A stretch of 64,000 nt of DNA from Azospirillum tabaci (GTDB lineage Bacteria; Pseudomonadota; Alphaproteobacteria; Azospirillales; Azospirillaceae): NCBI RefSeq assembly GCF_014596085.1, contig NZ_JACCJY010000018.1:62001-126000 (forward strand), given 5' to 3'. The notes below the pieces were generated by a model. It saw only the letters and a program-made list of their open reading frames with translations. It made no database searches and was not told the origin of the DNA. This document shows, one piece after another, positions 25,956 to 34,123 of this stretch; position 1 is the first letter of the stretch, and each line of letters starts with the position of its first letter. The position numbers and the translations under genes are program-made.

Positions 25956-26354
25956 ATGGCCAAGCCCTCAGCCGCTTCGCAGCGTCTTCGTCGTCGCGAG
26001 CGCAAGAACATCACCGCCGGCGTCGCTCACGTGAACGCCTCCTTCAACAACACGATGATCACCATCACCGACGCGCAGGGCAACACCATCGCCTGGTCGT
26101 CGTCGGGCACGATGGGCTTCAAGGGTTCGCGCAAGTCGACCCCCTACGCCGCCCAGGTCGCCGCCGAGGACGCGGGCCGCAAGGCCCAGGAGCACGGCAT
26201 GAAGACCCTCGAGGTCGAGGTGAAGGGTCCGGGTTCGGGCCGTGAGTCGGCGCTGCGCGCTCTGCAGTCGATCGGCTTCCAGATCACCTCGATCCGCGAC
26301 GTCACGCCGATTCCGCACAACGGCGTCCGTCCGCCGAAGAAGCGTCGCGTCTAA
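25956..26354 (+). CDS. rpsK: 30S ribosomal protein S11
   Basis: This 132-residue platform protein lines the mRNA exit path near the Shine-Dalgarno helix. It shows the basic N terminus [19 protein letters not shown], then [33 protein letters not shown] and the conserved C terminus [17 protein letters not shown]. It lies 15 bases after rpsM. A 131-base structured gap separates it from rpoA. Confidence 0.98.
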   Translation: MAKPSAASQRLRRRERKNITAGVAHVNASFNNTMITITDAQGNTIAWSSSGTMGFKGSRKSTPYAAQVAAEDAGRKAQEHGMKTLEVEVKGPGSGRESALRALQSIGFQITSIRDVTPIPHNGVRPPKKRRV

Positions 26355-26374
26355 GAAGCATCGCTACTCCGCAC

Positions 26375-26451
26375 CCGCGGGGATCCGCCGTTCCGGGACA
26401 GGCGCCGCAGCCATCGCGGCGCCATCGGATGGGAACGGCCGGTCCCCGCGG
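26375..26451 (+). other. Structured RNA element between rpsK and rpoA
   Basis: The outer arms 26,375-26,394 and 26,432-26,451 pair over CCGCGGGGA/TCCCCGCGG and CCGTTCC/GGAACGG with a four-base internal mismatch. An inner perfect stem GGCGCCGC/GCGGCGCC (26,401-26,408 and 26,416-26,423) has a 7-base loop. There is no T-run, so it is not an ordinary terminator. It could attenuate, be processed, or stabilise the rpoA mRNA. Confidence 0.65.
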
Positions 26452-26485
26452 ACGTGTGTCCACTCCGATGGCATGAGGTAATACC

Positions 26486-27505
26486 GTGGCTCTTCAGAAG
26501 AACTGGCAGGAACTGATCAAGCCGAACAAGCTGGACATCCAGCCCGGTGACGACGCCGACCGCGTGGCGACCGTCGTGGCCGAGCCGCTGGAGCGTGGCT
26601 TCGGTCTGACGCTCGGCAACGCGCTGCGCCGCGTGCTGCTCTCCTCGCTGCAGGGTGCGGCCGTCACGGCGATCCACATCGACGGCGTGCTGCACGAGTT
26701 CTCGTCGATCCCCGGCGTGCGCGAGGACGTGACCGACATCGTCCTCAACATCAAGTCGATGGGTCTGCGCATGGGCGGTGACGGCCCGAAGCGCATGCGC
26801 CTGCGCGCCGAAGGCCCCGGCGAGGTGAAGGCCGGCATGATCGAGACCGGCGCGGACATCCAGGTGATGGACCCGGACCTCGTGATCTGCACGCTGGACA
26901 ACGGCGCCCGCCTGAACATGGAACTGACGGTCGAGACCGGCAAGGGCTACGTCCCGGCCAGCCAGAACCGTCCGGAAGACGCCCCGATCGGCCTGATCCC
27001 GGTCGACGCGCTGTTCTCGCCGGTCCGCAAGATCTCCTACAAGGTCGACAACGCCCGCGTCGGGCAGGTCACCGACTATGACCGCCTGTCGATGGTCGTC
27101 GAGACCAACGGCGCCGTGAAGCCGGACGACGCGGTGGCCCTGGCCGCCCGTATCCTCCAGGACCAGCTGCAGCTGTTCATCAACTTCGAGGAGCCGACCC
27201 ACGCGGTCGCCGAGGAGAAGCACGAGGAGGTTCCGTTCAACAAGAACCTGCTCCGCAAGGTGGATGAGCTGGAACTGTCGGTCCGTTCGGCCAACTGCCT
27301 CAAGAACGACAACATCGTCTACATCGGCGATCTGGTGCAGAAGACGGAGGCGGAGATGCTCCGCACGCCGAACTTCGGCCGCAAGTCGCTGAACGAGATC
27401 AAGGAAGTGCTGGCCCAGATGGGTCTGCACCTCGGTATGGAAATTCCGAACTGGCCGCCCGAGAACATCGAAGAGCTGGCCAAGCGTCTGGAAGAGCCGT
27501 ACTAA
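26486..27505 (+). CDS. rpoA: DNA-directed RNA polymerase subunit alpha
   Basis: This 339-residue alpha subunit starts with GTG ([18 protein letters not shown]). The N-terminal assembly domain contains [19 protein letters not shown] (about 47-65) and the alpha-CTD begins around residue 250 with [20 protein letters not shown], then [17 protein letters not shown], which binds UP elements and activators. Length is normal for alphaproteobacteria. The ribosome-binding site (GAGGTAA) lies immediately after the structured element. Confidence 0.99.
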   Translation: MALQKNWQELIKPNKLDIQPGDDADRVATVVAEPLERGFGLTLGNALRRVLLSSLQGAAVTAIHIDGVLHEFSSIPGVREDVTDIVLNIKSMGLRMGGDGPKRMRLRAEGPGEVKAGMIETGADIQVMDPDLVICTLDNGARLNMELTVETGKGYVPASQNRPEDAPIGLIPVDALFSPVRKISYKVDNARVGQVTDYDRLSMVVETNGAVKPDDAVALAARILQDQLQLFINFEEPTHAVAEEKHEEVPFNKNLLRKVDELELSVRSANCLKNDNIVYIGDLVQKTEAEMLRTPNFGRKSLNEIKEVLAQMGLHLGMEIPNWPPENIEELAKRLEEPY

Positions 27506-27521
27506 GTCTCGCACGATCCAT

Positions 27522-27577
27522 CGCCCCCTCCCTGATCCTCCCCCGCCTTCGGCGAGGGAAGGGCCGGGGTGGGGGCG
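27522..27577. repeat. Palindromic intergenic repeat in the rpoA-rplQ gap
   Basis: CGCCCCC (27,522) pairs with GGGGGCG (27,571), with inner arms around the CGCC-TTC-GGCG hairpin. It resembles the element after glgE (619-732). The rest of the 186-base gap up to rplQ carries no gene, only the AAGGAGG site before rplQ. Confidence 0.65.
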
Positions 27578-27691
27578 AATGTTCCCAGGGCCACCAACCG
27601 GCCCGCCCCGCGCCGTACCAGCTCCAACGACTGGGCGGTCGGGTTCACCATCGGCTCCCCGAGGGGGGCCACGCCATGAAGGAGGACCGTC

Positions 27692-28114
27692 ATGCGTCAC
27701 GGCGTTTCCGGACGTAAGTTCAGCAAGACCACCAGCCACCGCAAGGCCATGTTCTCGAACATGGCGAACGCCCTGATCAAGCACGAGCAGATCAAGACCA
27801 CCCTGCCGAAGGCCAAGGATCTGCGCCCGATCGTCGAGCGTCTGATCACGCTGGGCAAGAAGGGTGGCCTCGCCAACCGCCGTCTCGCCTTCGCGCAGCT
27901 GCGCGATGACGCGATGGTGACCAAGCTGTTCACCGTTCTGGCCGACCGCTACAAGGACCGCCAGGGCGGCTACAGCCGCGTCCTGAAGGCCGGCTTCCGC
28001 TACGGCGATGCCGCCGCCATGGGCGTGATCGAACTGGTCGACCGCGACGTCGCCGCCAAGGGCCAGGATTCGGGCCCGGTGGAGATCAAGGACGAGGTCG
28101 AGGCCGAGGGCTGA
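27692..28114 (+). CDS. rplQ: 50S ribosomal protein L17
   Basis: This 140-residue protein near the peptide exit tunnel starts [20 protein letters not shown] and contains [15 protein letters not shown] and the [15 protein letters not shown] motif, with an acidic C-terminal extension typical of alphaproteobacteria. It is preceded by a strong AAGGAGG site and is the last gene of the operon. Confidence 0.98.
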   Translation: MRHGVSGRKFSKTTSHRKAMFSNMANALIKHEQIKTTLPKAKDLRPIVERLITLGKKGGLANRRLAFAQLRDDAMVTKLFTVLADRYKDRQGGYSRVLKAGFRYGDAAAMGVIELVDRDVAAKGQDSGPVEIKDEVEAEG

Positions 28115-28194
28115 GCCTTCGGTTGAGCTTTCGTGAAATCTTGTCGTCGCCGTTGCCCATCGGGTTGCGAACGACGATATAGGTGACCGACCGG

Positions 28195-28229
28195 CCCTCC
28201 CTTCGGGTTCACCCCCGGAGGGAGGGTTT
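28195..28229 (+). terminator. Probable intrinsic terminator after rplQ
   Basis: CCCTCCC (28,195-28,201) pairs with GGGAGGG (28,220-28,226) and is followed by TTTCCGGTTTTC. It lies 80 bases after the rplQ stop. Confidence 0.5.
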
Positions 28230-28275
28230 CCGGTTTTCGGGCTCCGTCACTTCGGGAGGGCGCCGCGCGCGCGGT

Positions 28276-28854
28276 ATGCTGAAACCTCTCTACAACCGGA
28301 TTCTGAGGCTCTCCGCCCGCAAGGACGCCGTCTGGTGGATGTCCGCCGTCTCCTTCGCGGAAAGCTCCTTCTTTCCCCTGCCGCCCGACATCATGCTGGT
28401 GCCGATGTGTCTGGCGGAGCCCAAGAAGCTCTGGCGCTACACCAACATCTGCGCCTTGGCCTCGCTGATCGGCGGGCTGTTCGGCTACGCGGTCGGGTTC
28501 TACCTGTTCGAGAGCGTCGGACGGCTCATCATCGACTTCTACAACGCGCAGGATTCCTTCCAGCGCTTCCAGGACATGTTCGCCGAGTTCGGCCCCTGGT
28601 TCCTGATTCTCAAGGGCATCACGCCCATACCCTACAAATTGCTGACGATCACCGCAGGATTCGCGCACCTCGACCTGACGGTGTTCATCCTGTGCTCGAT
28701 CGTCGCGCGCTTCTCGCGATTCTACATGATCGCGATCCTGCTGCACTTCTACGGGCCGCAGGTGCGCGACATCATCGAGAAGCGGCTGATGCTGGTGACG
28801 ACCGTTCTGCTGGTCATCATCATCGGCGGACTGCTCAGCTTCAAATTCGTGTGA
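28276..28854 (+). CDS. YqaA/DedA family membrane protein
   Basis: This 192-residue inner-membrane protein is of the VTT/SNARE-associated superfamily. It shows SFAESSFFPLPPDIMLVPM (about 24-42), GGLFGYAVGFYLFESVG, LILKGITPIPYKLLTITAG (the conserved Pro-rich re-entrant region) and a C-terminal helix. The family supports membrane lipid homeostasis and tolerance to envelope stress. The start at 28276 (MLKPLYNRIL) is preferred; the frame extends upstream into the rplQ terminator region. It follows the ribosomal operon but has its own space for a promoter. Confidence 0.87.
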   Translation: MLKPLYNRILRLSARKDAVWWMSAVSFAESSFFPLPPDIMLVPMCLAEPKKLWRYTNICALASLIGGLFGYAVGFYLFESVGRLIIDFYNAQDSFQRFQDMFAEFGPWFLILKGITPIPYKLLTITAGFAHLDLTVFILCSIVARFSRFYMIAILLHFYGPQVRDIIEKRLMLVTTVLLVIIIGGLLSFKFV

Positions 28855-28902
28855 GCGGCGCGGGGCTTGCCCCGCGCGTCACCCGCATTCATCCGGCCAA
28901 GA

Positions 28903-29166
28903 TCAATCCGGCATCCCGCGGTCCTGGCGGTTGCGCTCCGACGGGGGCAGGGCGTTGCGCTCGCGGCGGTCGCGCATGACCATCACGCCGATGGCCAGCG
29001 CCATGGCGATGCCGGCCAGCAGGGGCAGGACGATCTCTCCGGCGCTGACGGTCGGCATGGCGAGCATGCGCACGACGAGCAGCAGCAGGCCGCCAATCAG
29101 CAACGCCACAAAGATGGTGGTCGATGTCCGGCGGCGCGGAGACGGGCCGGGGGTGTTGGGACTCAT
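28903..29166 (-). CDS. Small two-helix membrane protein, hypothetical
   Basis: This is an 87-residue protein with a Pro/Arg-rich N terminus (MSPNTPGPSPRRRTST), two adjacent hydrophobic helices (about 17-35 and 43-63) separated by a short loop with Pro and Ser, and a charged C terminus (RDRRERNALPPSERNRQDRG). The start at 29166 has an AAGGGA site at good spacing. I cannot place it in a family and its role is unknown. Confidence 0.6.
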   Translation of the reverse strand: MSPNTPGPSPRRRTSTTIFVALLIGGLLLLVVRMLAMPTVSAGEIVLPLLAGIAMALAIGVMVMRDRRERNALPPSERNRQDRGMPD

Positions 29167-29272
29167 TTGAGGCATTCCCTTATCGCTTGCGTTCCCGGCA
29201 TAGTGGGCGCCGAGCCCGCGGCATGGTCCATGCGGGGGACCATCCGCCAACGTCCGGGGTCACGCAAGAACA

Positions 29273-29683
29273 ATGGGAGTCAAAGCCGAGATGTTCCGTC
29301 CGAAACTCATTCTGGGGCCGGTGCTGGCCCTCGCTCTGGTTGCGCTCGCCGCCTGCGCGGACGCGCCGGGGCGTTCATCCGGCGCCGCCGTGGGCGGTGC
29401 TCCGGCGGCCTCCACCACGACAACCACGGGGGCACCGGCCACTCCGCGCCCGGCCCGTGGGGTCGAGGACCCATCGCTCCGTCTCGACGGCGGAGTCGGC
29501 AGCGACGACTCCTGCCGCGCCCAGTGCGAGCGCAGCAACAACTCCTGCATGGACTCGGTGGCCGCGCGCACGCAGAGCGGGCTCGACCGCCCGGACCGCG
29601 GCGGCATCTTCTCGCCGACCGACAACTGCCAGCATTCGCTGCGCATGTGCTACCAGCGCTGCGGCGCGCCCACCAACCAGTGA
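29273..29683 (+). CDS. Cys-rich putative lipoprotein, hypothetical
   Basis: This is a 136-residue exported protein. A hydrophobic signal (LILGPVLALALVALAAC) ends in the lipobox-like LAAC, suggesting lipid attachment at Cys28. A Thr/Pro/Ala linker follows and then a small domain with six cysteines (DDSCRAQCERSNNSCMDS, DNCQHSLRMCYQRCG) that could form disulfides in the periplasm. An alternative start at 29291 (MFRPKLILGP) fits the signal better. No family is recognised. It is the last intact host gene before the interrupted rarA. Confidence 0.65.
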   Translation: MGVKAEMFRPKLILGPVLALALVALAACADAPGRSSGAAVGGAPAASTTTTTGAPATPRPARGVEDPSLRLDGGVGSDDSCRAQCERSNNSCMDSVAARTQSGLDRPDRGGIFSPTDNCQHSLRMCYQRCGAPTNQ

Positions 29684-29711
29684 CGGGTCCGGTACGGTCG
29701 GTGGATCGACG

Positions 29712-30145
29712 ATGAGCAAGCGCGGCTGCTCCGGAGGCACCGGCGGCCTGTTCGAGGTGGGCGCTCCCCGCCCGCTGGCCGACCGGCTGCGCCCGCGCCG
29801 CCTGGGCGAGGTCGTGGGGCCGGAGCATCCGCTGAAGCCCGACGGACCGCTGAGCCGCATGGTCGCCGCGCGCCGGCTGGCGTCCATGATCCTGTGGAGG
29901 CGCCCGGCAGCGGCATGACGACCATCGCGCGGCTGCTGGCCCTGTCCATCGACCTGCATTTCGAACCGCTGTCGGCGGTCTTCTCCGGCATGGCCGACCT
30001 GCGCAAGGTCTTCGACGCGGCCAGAGCGCGGGGCGCGGCCGGGCAGGGCGCGCTTCTGTTCATCGACGAGATCCACCGCTTCAACCGCTCCCAGCGGGAC
30101 GGCTTCCTGCCCTATGTGGAGGACGGCGCCGTCACGCTGGTCGGC
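29712..30145 (+). pseudogene. rarA: 5' half of the native rarA (mgsA), interrupted and decayed
   Basis: The frame encodes the start of a RarA AAA+ ATPase (PLADRLRPRRLGEVVGPEHP, then ARRLASMILW). It then shifts frame inside the Walker A loop, where the expected GPPGSGKT reads as RRPAAA-stop in one frame and PGSGMT in the next. The Walker lysine codon has become ATG (Met). Homology continues out of frame through the Walker B region LLFIDEIHRFNRSQRDGFLP to VEDGAVTLVG and stops dead at 30,145. The rest of the gene resumes 20 kb away at 50,306. It cannot make a working protein. Confidence 0.88.
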
Positions 30146-30292
30146 TTTGTGGGATTGAAGAATCCCGACTGTTTGCAGTTGCATAATTGAGCCGTTGTCG
30201 AAGGCTCGAGGGTTGGAGCTTACAACCAATAGGACGTGGATCCATCACCCGATCCTGGCCACTCGAATCGATGCACAGATGAGCACACACTG

Positions 30293-31603
30293 ATGAACTC
30301 GTCTCTCCTTGATGCCATAGCCCCCAAGCCGCTTGCGGAGCGGTTGCGCCCCAAGCGCCTTTCGGAAGTCATCGGCCAGGATCACCTGCTTGGGCCGGAG
30401 GGAGCTATCGGCAGGATGGTTGCGGCCAAGCGCCTATCCTCAATGATCCTTTGGGGGCCGCCGGGCGTCGGCAAGACAACCATCGCCCGCCTGTTGGCAG
30501 AAGCCGTCCGTGTCCATTATGAGACCCTTTCCGCGGTGATGGTCGGTATTCCTGAATTGCGGAAAGTCTTGGCACAGGCAAAGGAACGCCACAGTGCCGG
30601 TGCGTTGACGCTTTTGTTCGTGGATGAGATCCATCGCTGGAACAGGGCTCAACAGGACGCACTCCTTCCTTATGTGGAAGACGGAACCGTGACCCTTGTG
30701 GGTGCAACCACGGAAAATCCAAGCATGTCGTTGGTTGGGGCTTTGCTGTCTCGGACAACGGTCCTTGTGCTGAACCGATTCGACGACGAAGCTCTCGAGC
30801 AACTGATTCGGCGCTCCGAGGCCGAAGTCGGTCGAACACTTCCCGTCACCGACGAGGCTAGAGCGGCCCTCCGTCTGATGGCCGACGGCGATGGCCGCTA
30901 TCTGATAAATTTGGTTGAGCAAATCTACGATCTTCGACCGCAAACGCCATTGGACGTCGCTGCCATCGGCGCAACGCTACAGAAGCGTGCCCCTCTCTAT
31001 GACAAGGCGCAAGACGCTCATTACGGCCTCCTCAGTTGCTTCCACAAGGCGTTGCGAGGATCAGACGTTGACGCGGCCATGTACTACGCGGCGCGGATGA
31101 TGGCTGGTGGTGAAGACCCCGGCACGATTTTCCGCCGGTTGGCCTGCTGTGCGTCGGAGGACGTCGGCATGGCCGATCCTCAGGCACTGCCACAGGTGAT
31201 GGCGGCCTGGGACGCTTTCGAGCGCATTGGGTGGCCCGAGGGACGCTTGTTCATGGGACAGGCCGTTGCCTATGTCGCTACGGCACCCAAATCGAACGCG
31301 GCTTACCTTGCCTTCAACGCGGCGCTTGAACTCGCGTCGTCGTCGGGATCGCTGGCCCCGCCAAAGCATCTGATCAATGCTCCAACTAAAATGATGAAAG
31401 AAATGGGGTTCAAGGAGGGTTACAGGTATGACCATGATTGGCCGGAAGCCTTTTCCGGACAAGAGTTCTTCCCACCGGAACTCTTGAAAGCCGGCCGACC
31501 GGAATTCTACCAACCCAATGAGCGCGGCTTCGAGCGGGAAATCAAAAAGCGTCTGACCTACTGGGGACGGCTTCGGGAAAAGAGGGGCAGCGATACAAGG
31601 TGA
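30293..31603 (+). CDS. rarA: Replication-associated recombination protein A (RarA/MgsA), island-borne copy
   Basis: This is a complete 436-residue AAA+ clamp-loader-like ATPase that acts at stalled replication forks with SSB and RecA. It has Walker A GPPGVGKT (55-62), Walker B FVDEIHR (109-115), sensor 1 VGATTENPS (137-145), LLSRTTVLVLNRFDDEAL, the PLYDKAQDAHYGLLSCFHKALRGSD domain boundary and a full C-terminal tetramerisation domain with EDVGMADP and HLINAPTKMMKEMG. Length is normal. Codon third positions are visibly less GC-rich than in the neighbouring genes and in the native rarA pieces, so it came from another lineage. It presumably replaces the function lost by the insertion. Confidence 0.93.
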   Translation: MNSSLLDAIAPKPLAERLRPKRLSEVIGQDHLLGPEGAIGRMVAAKRLSSMILWGPPGVGKTTIARLLAEAVRVHYETLSAVMVGIPELRKVLAQAKERHSAGALTLLFVDEIHRWNRAQQDALLPYVEDGTVTLVGATTENPSMSLVGALLSRTTVLVLNRFDDEALEQLIRRSEAEVGRTLPVTDEARAALRLMADGDGRYLINLVEQIYDLRPQTPLDVAAIGATLQKRAPLYDKAQDAHYGLLSCFHKALRGSDVDAAMYYAARMMAGGEDPGTIFRRLACCASEDVGMADPQALPQVMAAWDAFERIGWPEGRLFMGQAVAYVATAPKSNAAYLAFNAALELASSSGSLAPPKHLINAPTKMMKEMGFKEGYRYDHDWPEAFSGQEFFPPELLKAGRPEFYQPNERGFEREIKKRLTYWGRLREKRGSDTR

Positions 31604-31700
31604 CGGCGCATACTCGGGGGAAGGCTCATTCGTTCGGCCTCTCCGGAAGTGGGGTCGAACCGGGATAACCGCATCTTCCGCTTGATACGCCGTCGCTGAG
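31604..31700. other. Non-coding spacer after the island rarA
   Basis: There is no gene here. Some possible pairing exists around the CTCCGGAAG region, but no clear terminator was found. Confidence 0.4.
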
Positions 31701-32029
31701 CATGGACGCGGGGCTGCTCATGTGGAGGCGAACGAAGTGAATCCGACCCTCAAGGTGTTGTCCGCTGTCAGTCCGGGAGGCCGGGCCGCAGGCCGGCTCC
31801 GACGCCAAGGCGGCTCCGGAACCGACGGCAGCTCCGGGACCGACGAGCGCGGCGCCGATCGCCAGAGCGACCGCGAGACCCGCCCACTGCGCGGCTCCCT
31901 GGGTGTCCACGCCTCGCCGCCTACGGCTTTGCCGGACCCGGCAGCGGGGCGTGGCGCCGGTTTCATCGGCCACGGCCAGGGGCAGGCGATGCGGTCGATC
32001 CTCGGGCGTTCGGGCAGGACCCGCGTCAT
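31700..32029 (-). pseudogene. Decayed ChrB-like fragment downstream of the SOD-rhodanese gene
   Basis: An ATG at 32029 with an AAGGATG site, 24 bases after the SOD-rhodanese stop, opens MTRVLPERPRIDRIACPW. This matches the PRIDRIACPWLxARFID start of ChrB C-terminal-type chromate resistance proteins. The homology then breaks: ADETGATPRC continues in another frame, followed by Ala-rich sequence (AGLAVALAIGAALVGPGAAV) with no recognisable domain. I read it as a truncated, frameshifted gene that once belonged to the same operon. The 3' limit is approximate. Confidence 0.4.
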
Positions 32030-32052
32030 GGCGGTCATCCTTGTGCGAGAGG

Positions 32053-32994
32053 TCAGGACTTGGGCATCTTCGGCGCCCCCATGGCGCGCCAAGCCGCGAT
32101 GCCCCCGGCGAGGGTGCGGGCAGGCACACCACGGCGCCGGAGTTCGGCGACCGCATCCTGGCTCACCTGGAAACCGTACACGCAGTAGACCAGCACCTCG
32201 CGATCCTTGGGCACACCATCGGCCCACTCCGCGATGCGGCGGGCGTCGTGATGAACCGCCATCGGGAGCATGTCCGGGGAACGCGCCAAGTCCTCGTCCC
32301 AGCAGACATCCAGCACGAGGATCTCACCACCCTCGATGGCTCGCCGGGCTTCACCAACGCTCATCGACGGAACCTTGGTGGCGGACGGCAACGCCGGGCG
32401 AAGTCCCTCCACGGCGCGGTGGTAGCGTCCCTCGACGCGCTCCCAGGCGATGTTGCCCATGAAGGCGTCGACGTAGGCGGCGGCCTTGGCACCGAAGTCG
32501 AGGTGGTAGGCATGCTCGTACAGATCGAGCGCCAGCACCACGCGGCCGTCGGCGAGCGTGTGGGTGTGGTCGGCCGCCCAGACGTTCCGCAGCCGACCGT
32601 CCCGCTCCGACAGCGTCAGCAGCACCCAGCCGGACCCGCCGGCGAGCGCCTTGCCCATCGCGGCGAACTCCCGCCGCCACCGTTCCACCGACCCAAAATC
32701 CCGCTCAAACGCGGTGGCGAGATCGCCTGCGGCATCGCCGGCCCCACCGAGGCTGTCGAAGTAAGCCTCGTGCAGGATCATCGAATTCGCGGCGATCAGT
32801 TCCTCGCGTTTCAGGCCGTTGATCACAAAGGTCGGCGCCGTGGCCCAGTCGAGCCGGGCGAGGTCGCCCTCGATGGCGTTCAGGCGACGGACGGCCCCGC
32901 CGTAGTTGTTCTCGTAGTGGCTGGCGAGCAGGCGTTCGGACAGGCCGTACAGCCGCGATGGCTTGAACGGCAGCGGTGCGGCCTCGTAGGGCAT
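32053..32994 (-). CDS. Fe/Mn superoxide dismutase-rhodanese fusion protein (ChrC-like)
   Basis: This is a 313-residue two-domain protein. Residues 1-200 are an iron/manganese superoxide dismutase with all four metal ligands visible: His26 (LLASHYENNYGG), His75 (SMILHEAYFD), Asp157 and His161 (LDLYEHAYHLDFG). Residues 212-310 are a rhodanese domain with active-site Cys271 in VYCVYGFQVS and the end GGIAAWRAMGAP. ChrC-type SODs in chromate operons remove superoxide made during Cr(VI) reduction; the rhodanese part suggests persulfide handling. There is no signal peptide, so it acts in the cytoplasm. It is divergent from chrB with an AGGAG site at the start. Confidence 0.88.
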   Translation of the reverse strand: MPYEAAPLPFKPSRLYGLSERLLASHYENNYGGAVRRLNAIEGDLARLDWATAPTFVINGLKREELIAANSMILHEAYFDSLGGAGDAAGDLATAFERDFGSVERWRREFAAMGKALAGGSGWVLLTLSERDGRLRNVWAADHTHTLADGRVVLALDLYEHAYHLDFGAKAAAYVDAFMGNIAWERVEGRYHRAVEGLRPALPSATKVPSMSVGEARRAIEGGEILVLDVCWDEDLARSPDMLPMAVHHDARRIAEWADGVPKDREVLVYCVYGFQVSQDAVAELRRRGVPARTLAGGIAAWRAMGAPKMPKS

Positions 32995-33083
32995 GGCACA
33001 TCTCCTGTGCACGCGCCGGAGCATCCGGCGCCACGCGAACCGTACCCCGGCGTCAGATTATGATACAAGTGTTGCATAGTTCA

Positions 33084-33096
33084 TATCTCTGAGATA
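33084..33096. promoter_or_regulatory. Candidate ChrB operator/promoter region
   Basis: TATCTC-T-GAGATA is a perfect palindrome 10 bases before the chrB start, in an unusually AT-rich part of the 112-bp divergent gap with the SOD-rhodanese gene. ChrB proteins act as chromate-responsive repressors, so this is the natural operator candidate. Confidence 0.45.
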
Positions 33097-33106
33097 CAGG
33101 TGGCCG

Positions 33107-34123
33107 ATGAACGAAGCGCCCACCACCTCGGAGTCCCGGTACGCTTGGTTGCTGCTGGCCCACCAGCTGCCGCCGAAGCCCGCCTATTTCCGTGTGAAGG
33201 TCTGGCGCCGTCTCCAGGGGCTCGGTGCGGTGGCCATCAAGAACTCGCTCTACGCGCTGCCGGCCGGTGAGCAGGCCCGAGAGGACTTCCAGTGGCTGCT
33301 GCGCGAGATCACCGAGGGCGGCGGTGAGGCGGCGGTGTTCGAGGCGCGCTTCGTCGATGGCCTTACCGACCCGGAGGTGCGGGCGCTGTTCGACAAGGCC
33401 CGCGACGCCGACTACGAGGCGCTCGCCGCCGACGCCCGCGAACTGGCCGAGGGGCTCGCCGCCGACCCGGATTTGTGGATCGCGCGCAAGGGCGACGTCC
33501 GGACTCAAGCGACCCGCCTGCGGCGCCGGCTGGCGGAGATCGTCGCCATCGACTTCTTCGGCGCGGGCGGCCGGGAACCGGCGGAGGGGCTGCTCGCCGG
33601 GATCGAGACCCGGCTCGCCGTGGCCGAACGCGACCCGGACCAGGAGGACACGACCATGGCCACCAAGGACGTTGGGAAGCTGAAGGGGCGGACCTGGGTG
33701 ACCCGCCGGGGCGTGCAGGTGGACCGCATCGCCTCGGCGTGGCTGATCCGGCGCTCCATCGACCCGCAAGCCCGCTTCAAGTTCGTGCCGGACAAGGGCT
33801 ACGCGCCGGAACCTGGCGAGTTGCGCTTCGACATGTTCGAGGCGGAGTTCACGCACGAGGGCGACCAGTGCACCTTCGAGGTGCTGCTGGCGAAGCTCGT
33901 GCCGCCGGACCGCGCGCTCCAGGCGATCGCCGAGATCGTCCACGACATCGACCTGAAGGACGGCAAGTTCCAGCGCGAGGAGGCGGCCGGGATTCGGACG
34001 CTGCTCTCCGGCATCGCCGCGGCGACCGACGACGACGAACGCCGCCTGGAGCGCGGCGGCGCCCTGTTCGAGGATCTCTACCAACACTTCCGCAAAACGC
34101 GCGATCGAGGAGACGCTCGATGA
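33107..34123 (+). CDS. chrB: Chromate resistance regulator ChrB
   Basis: This is a 338-residue two-part protein. The N-terminal ChrB domain (about 8-165) contains AWLLLAHQLPPKPAYFRVKV and LGAVAIKNSLYALPAGEQ. The C-terminal ChrB_C domain (about 195-330) contains TRRGVQVDRIASAWLIRRSIDP, FDMFEAEFTHEGDQCTFEVL and a DIDLKDGKFQREEAAGI motif. ChrB senses chromate and controls chrA expression. Its stop overlaps the chrA start (ATGA), so the two are translationally coupled. The neighbouring SOD-rhodanese gene is divergent and probably under the same control. Confidence 0.93.
   Translation: MNEAPTTSESRYAWLLLAHQLPPKPAYFRVKVWRRLQGLGAVAIKNSLYALPAGEQAREDFQWLLREITEGGGEAAVFEARFVDGLTDPEVRALFDKARDADYEALAADARELAEGLAADPDLWIARKGDVRTQATRLRRRLAEIVAIDFFGAGGREPAEGLLAGIETRLAVAERDPDQEDTTMATKDVGKLKGRTWVTRRGVQVDRIASAWLIRRSIDPQARFKFVPDKGYAPEPGELRFDMFEAEFTHEGDQCTFEVLLAKLVPPDRALQAIAEIVHDIDLKDGKFQREEAAGIRTLLSGIAAATDDDERRLERGGALFEDLYQHFRKTRDRGDAR

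Noticed and set aside
26375..26451. Intrinsic terminator between rpsK and rpoA
   Set aside because: No T-run follows the stem and rpoA must be expressed from this operon.
30146..30292. att site or tRNA at the left island end
   Set aside because: No tRNA-like sequence, and no direct repeat shared with the right end could be found by eye.
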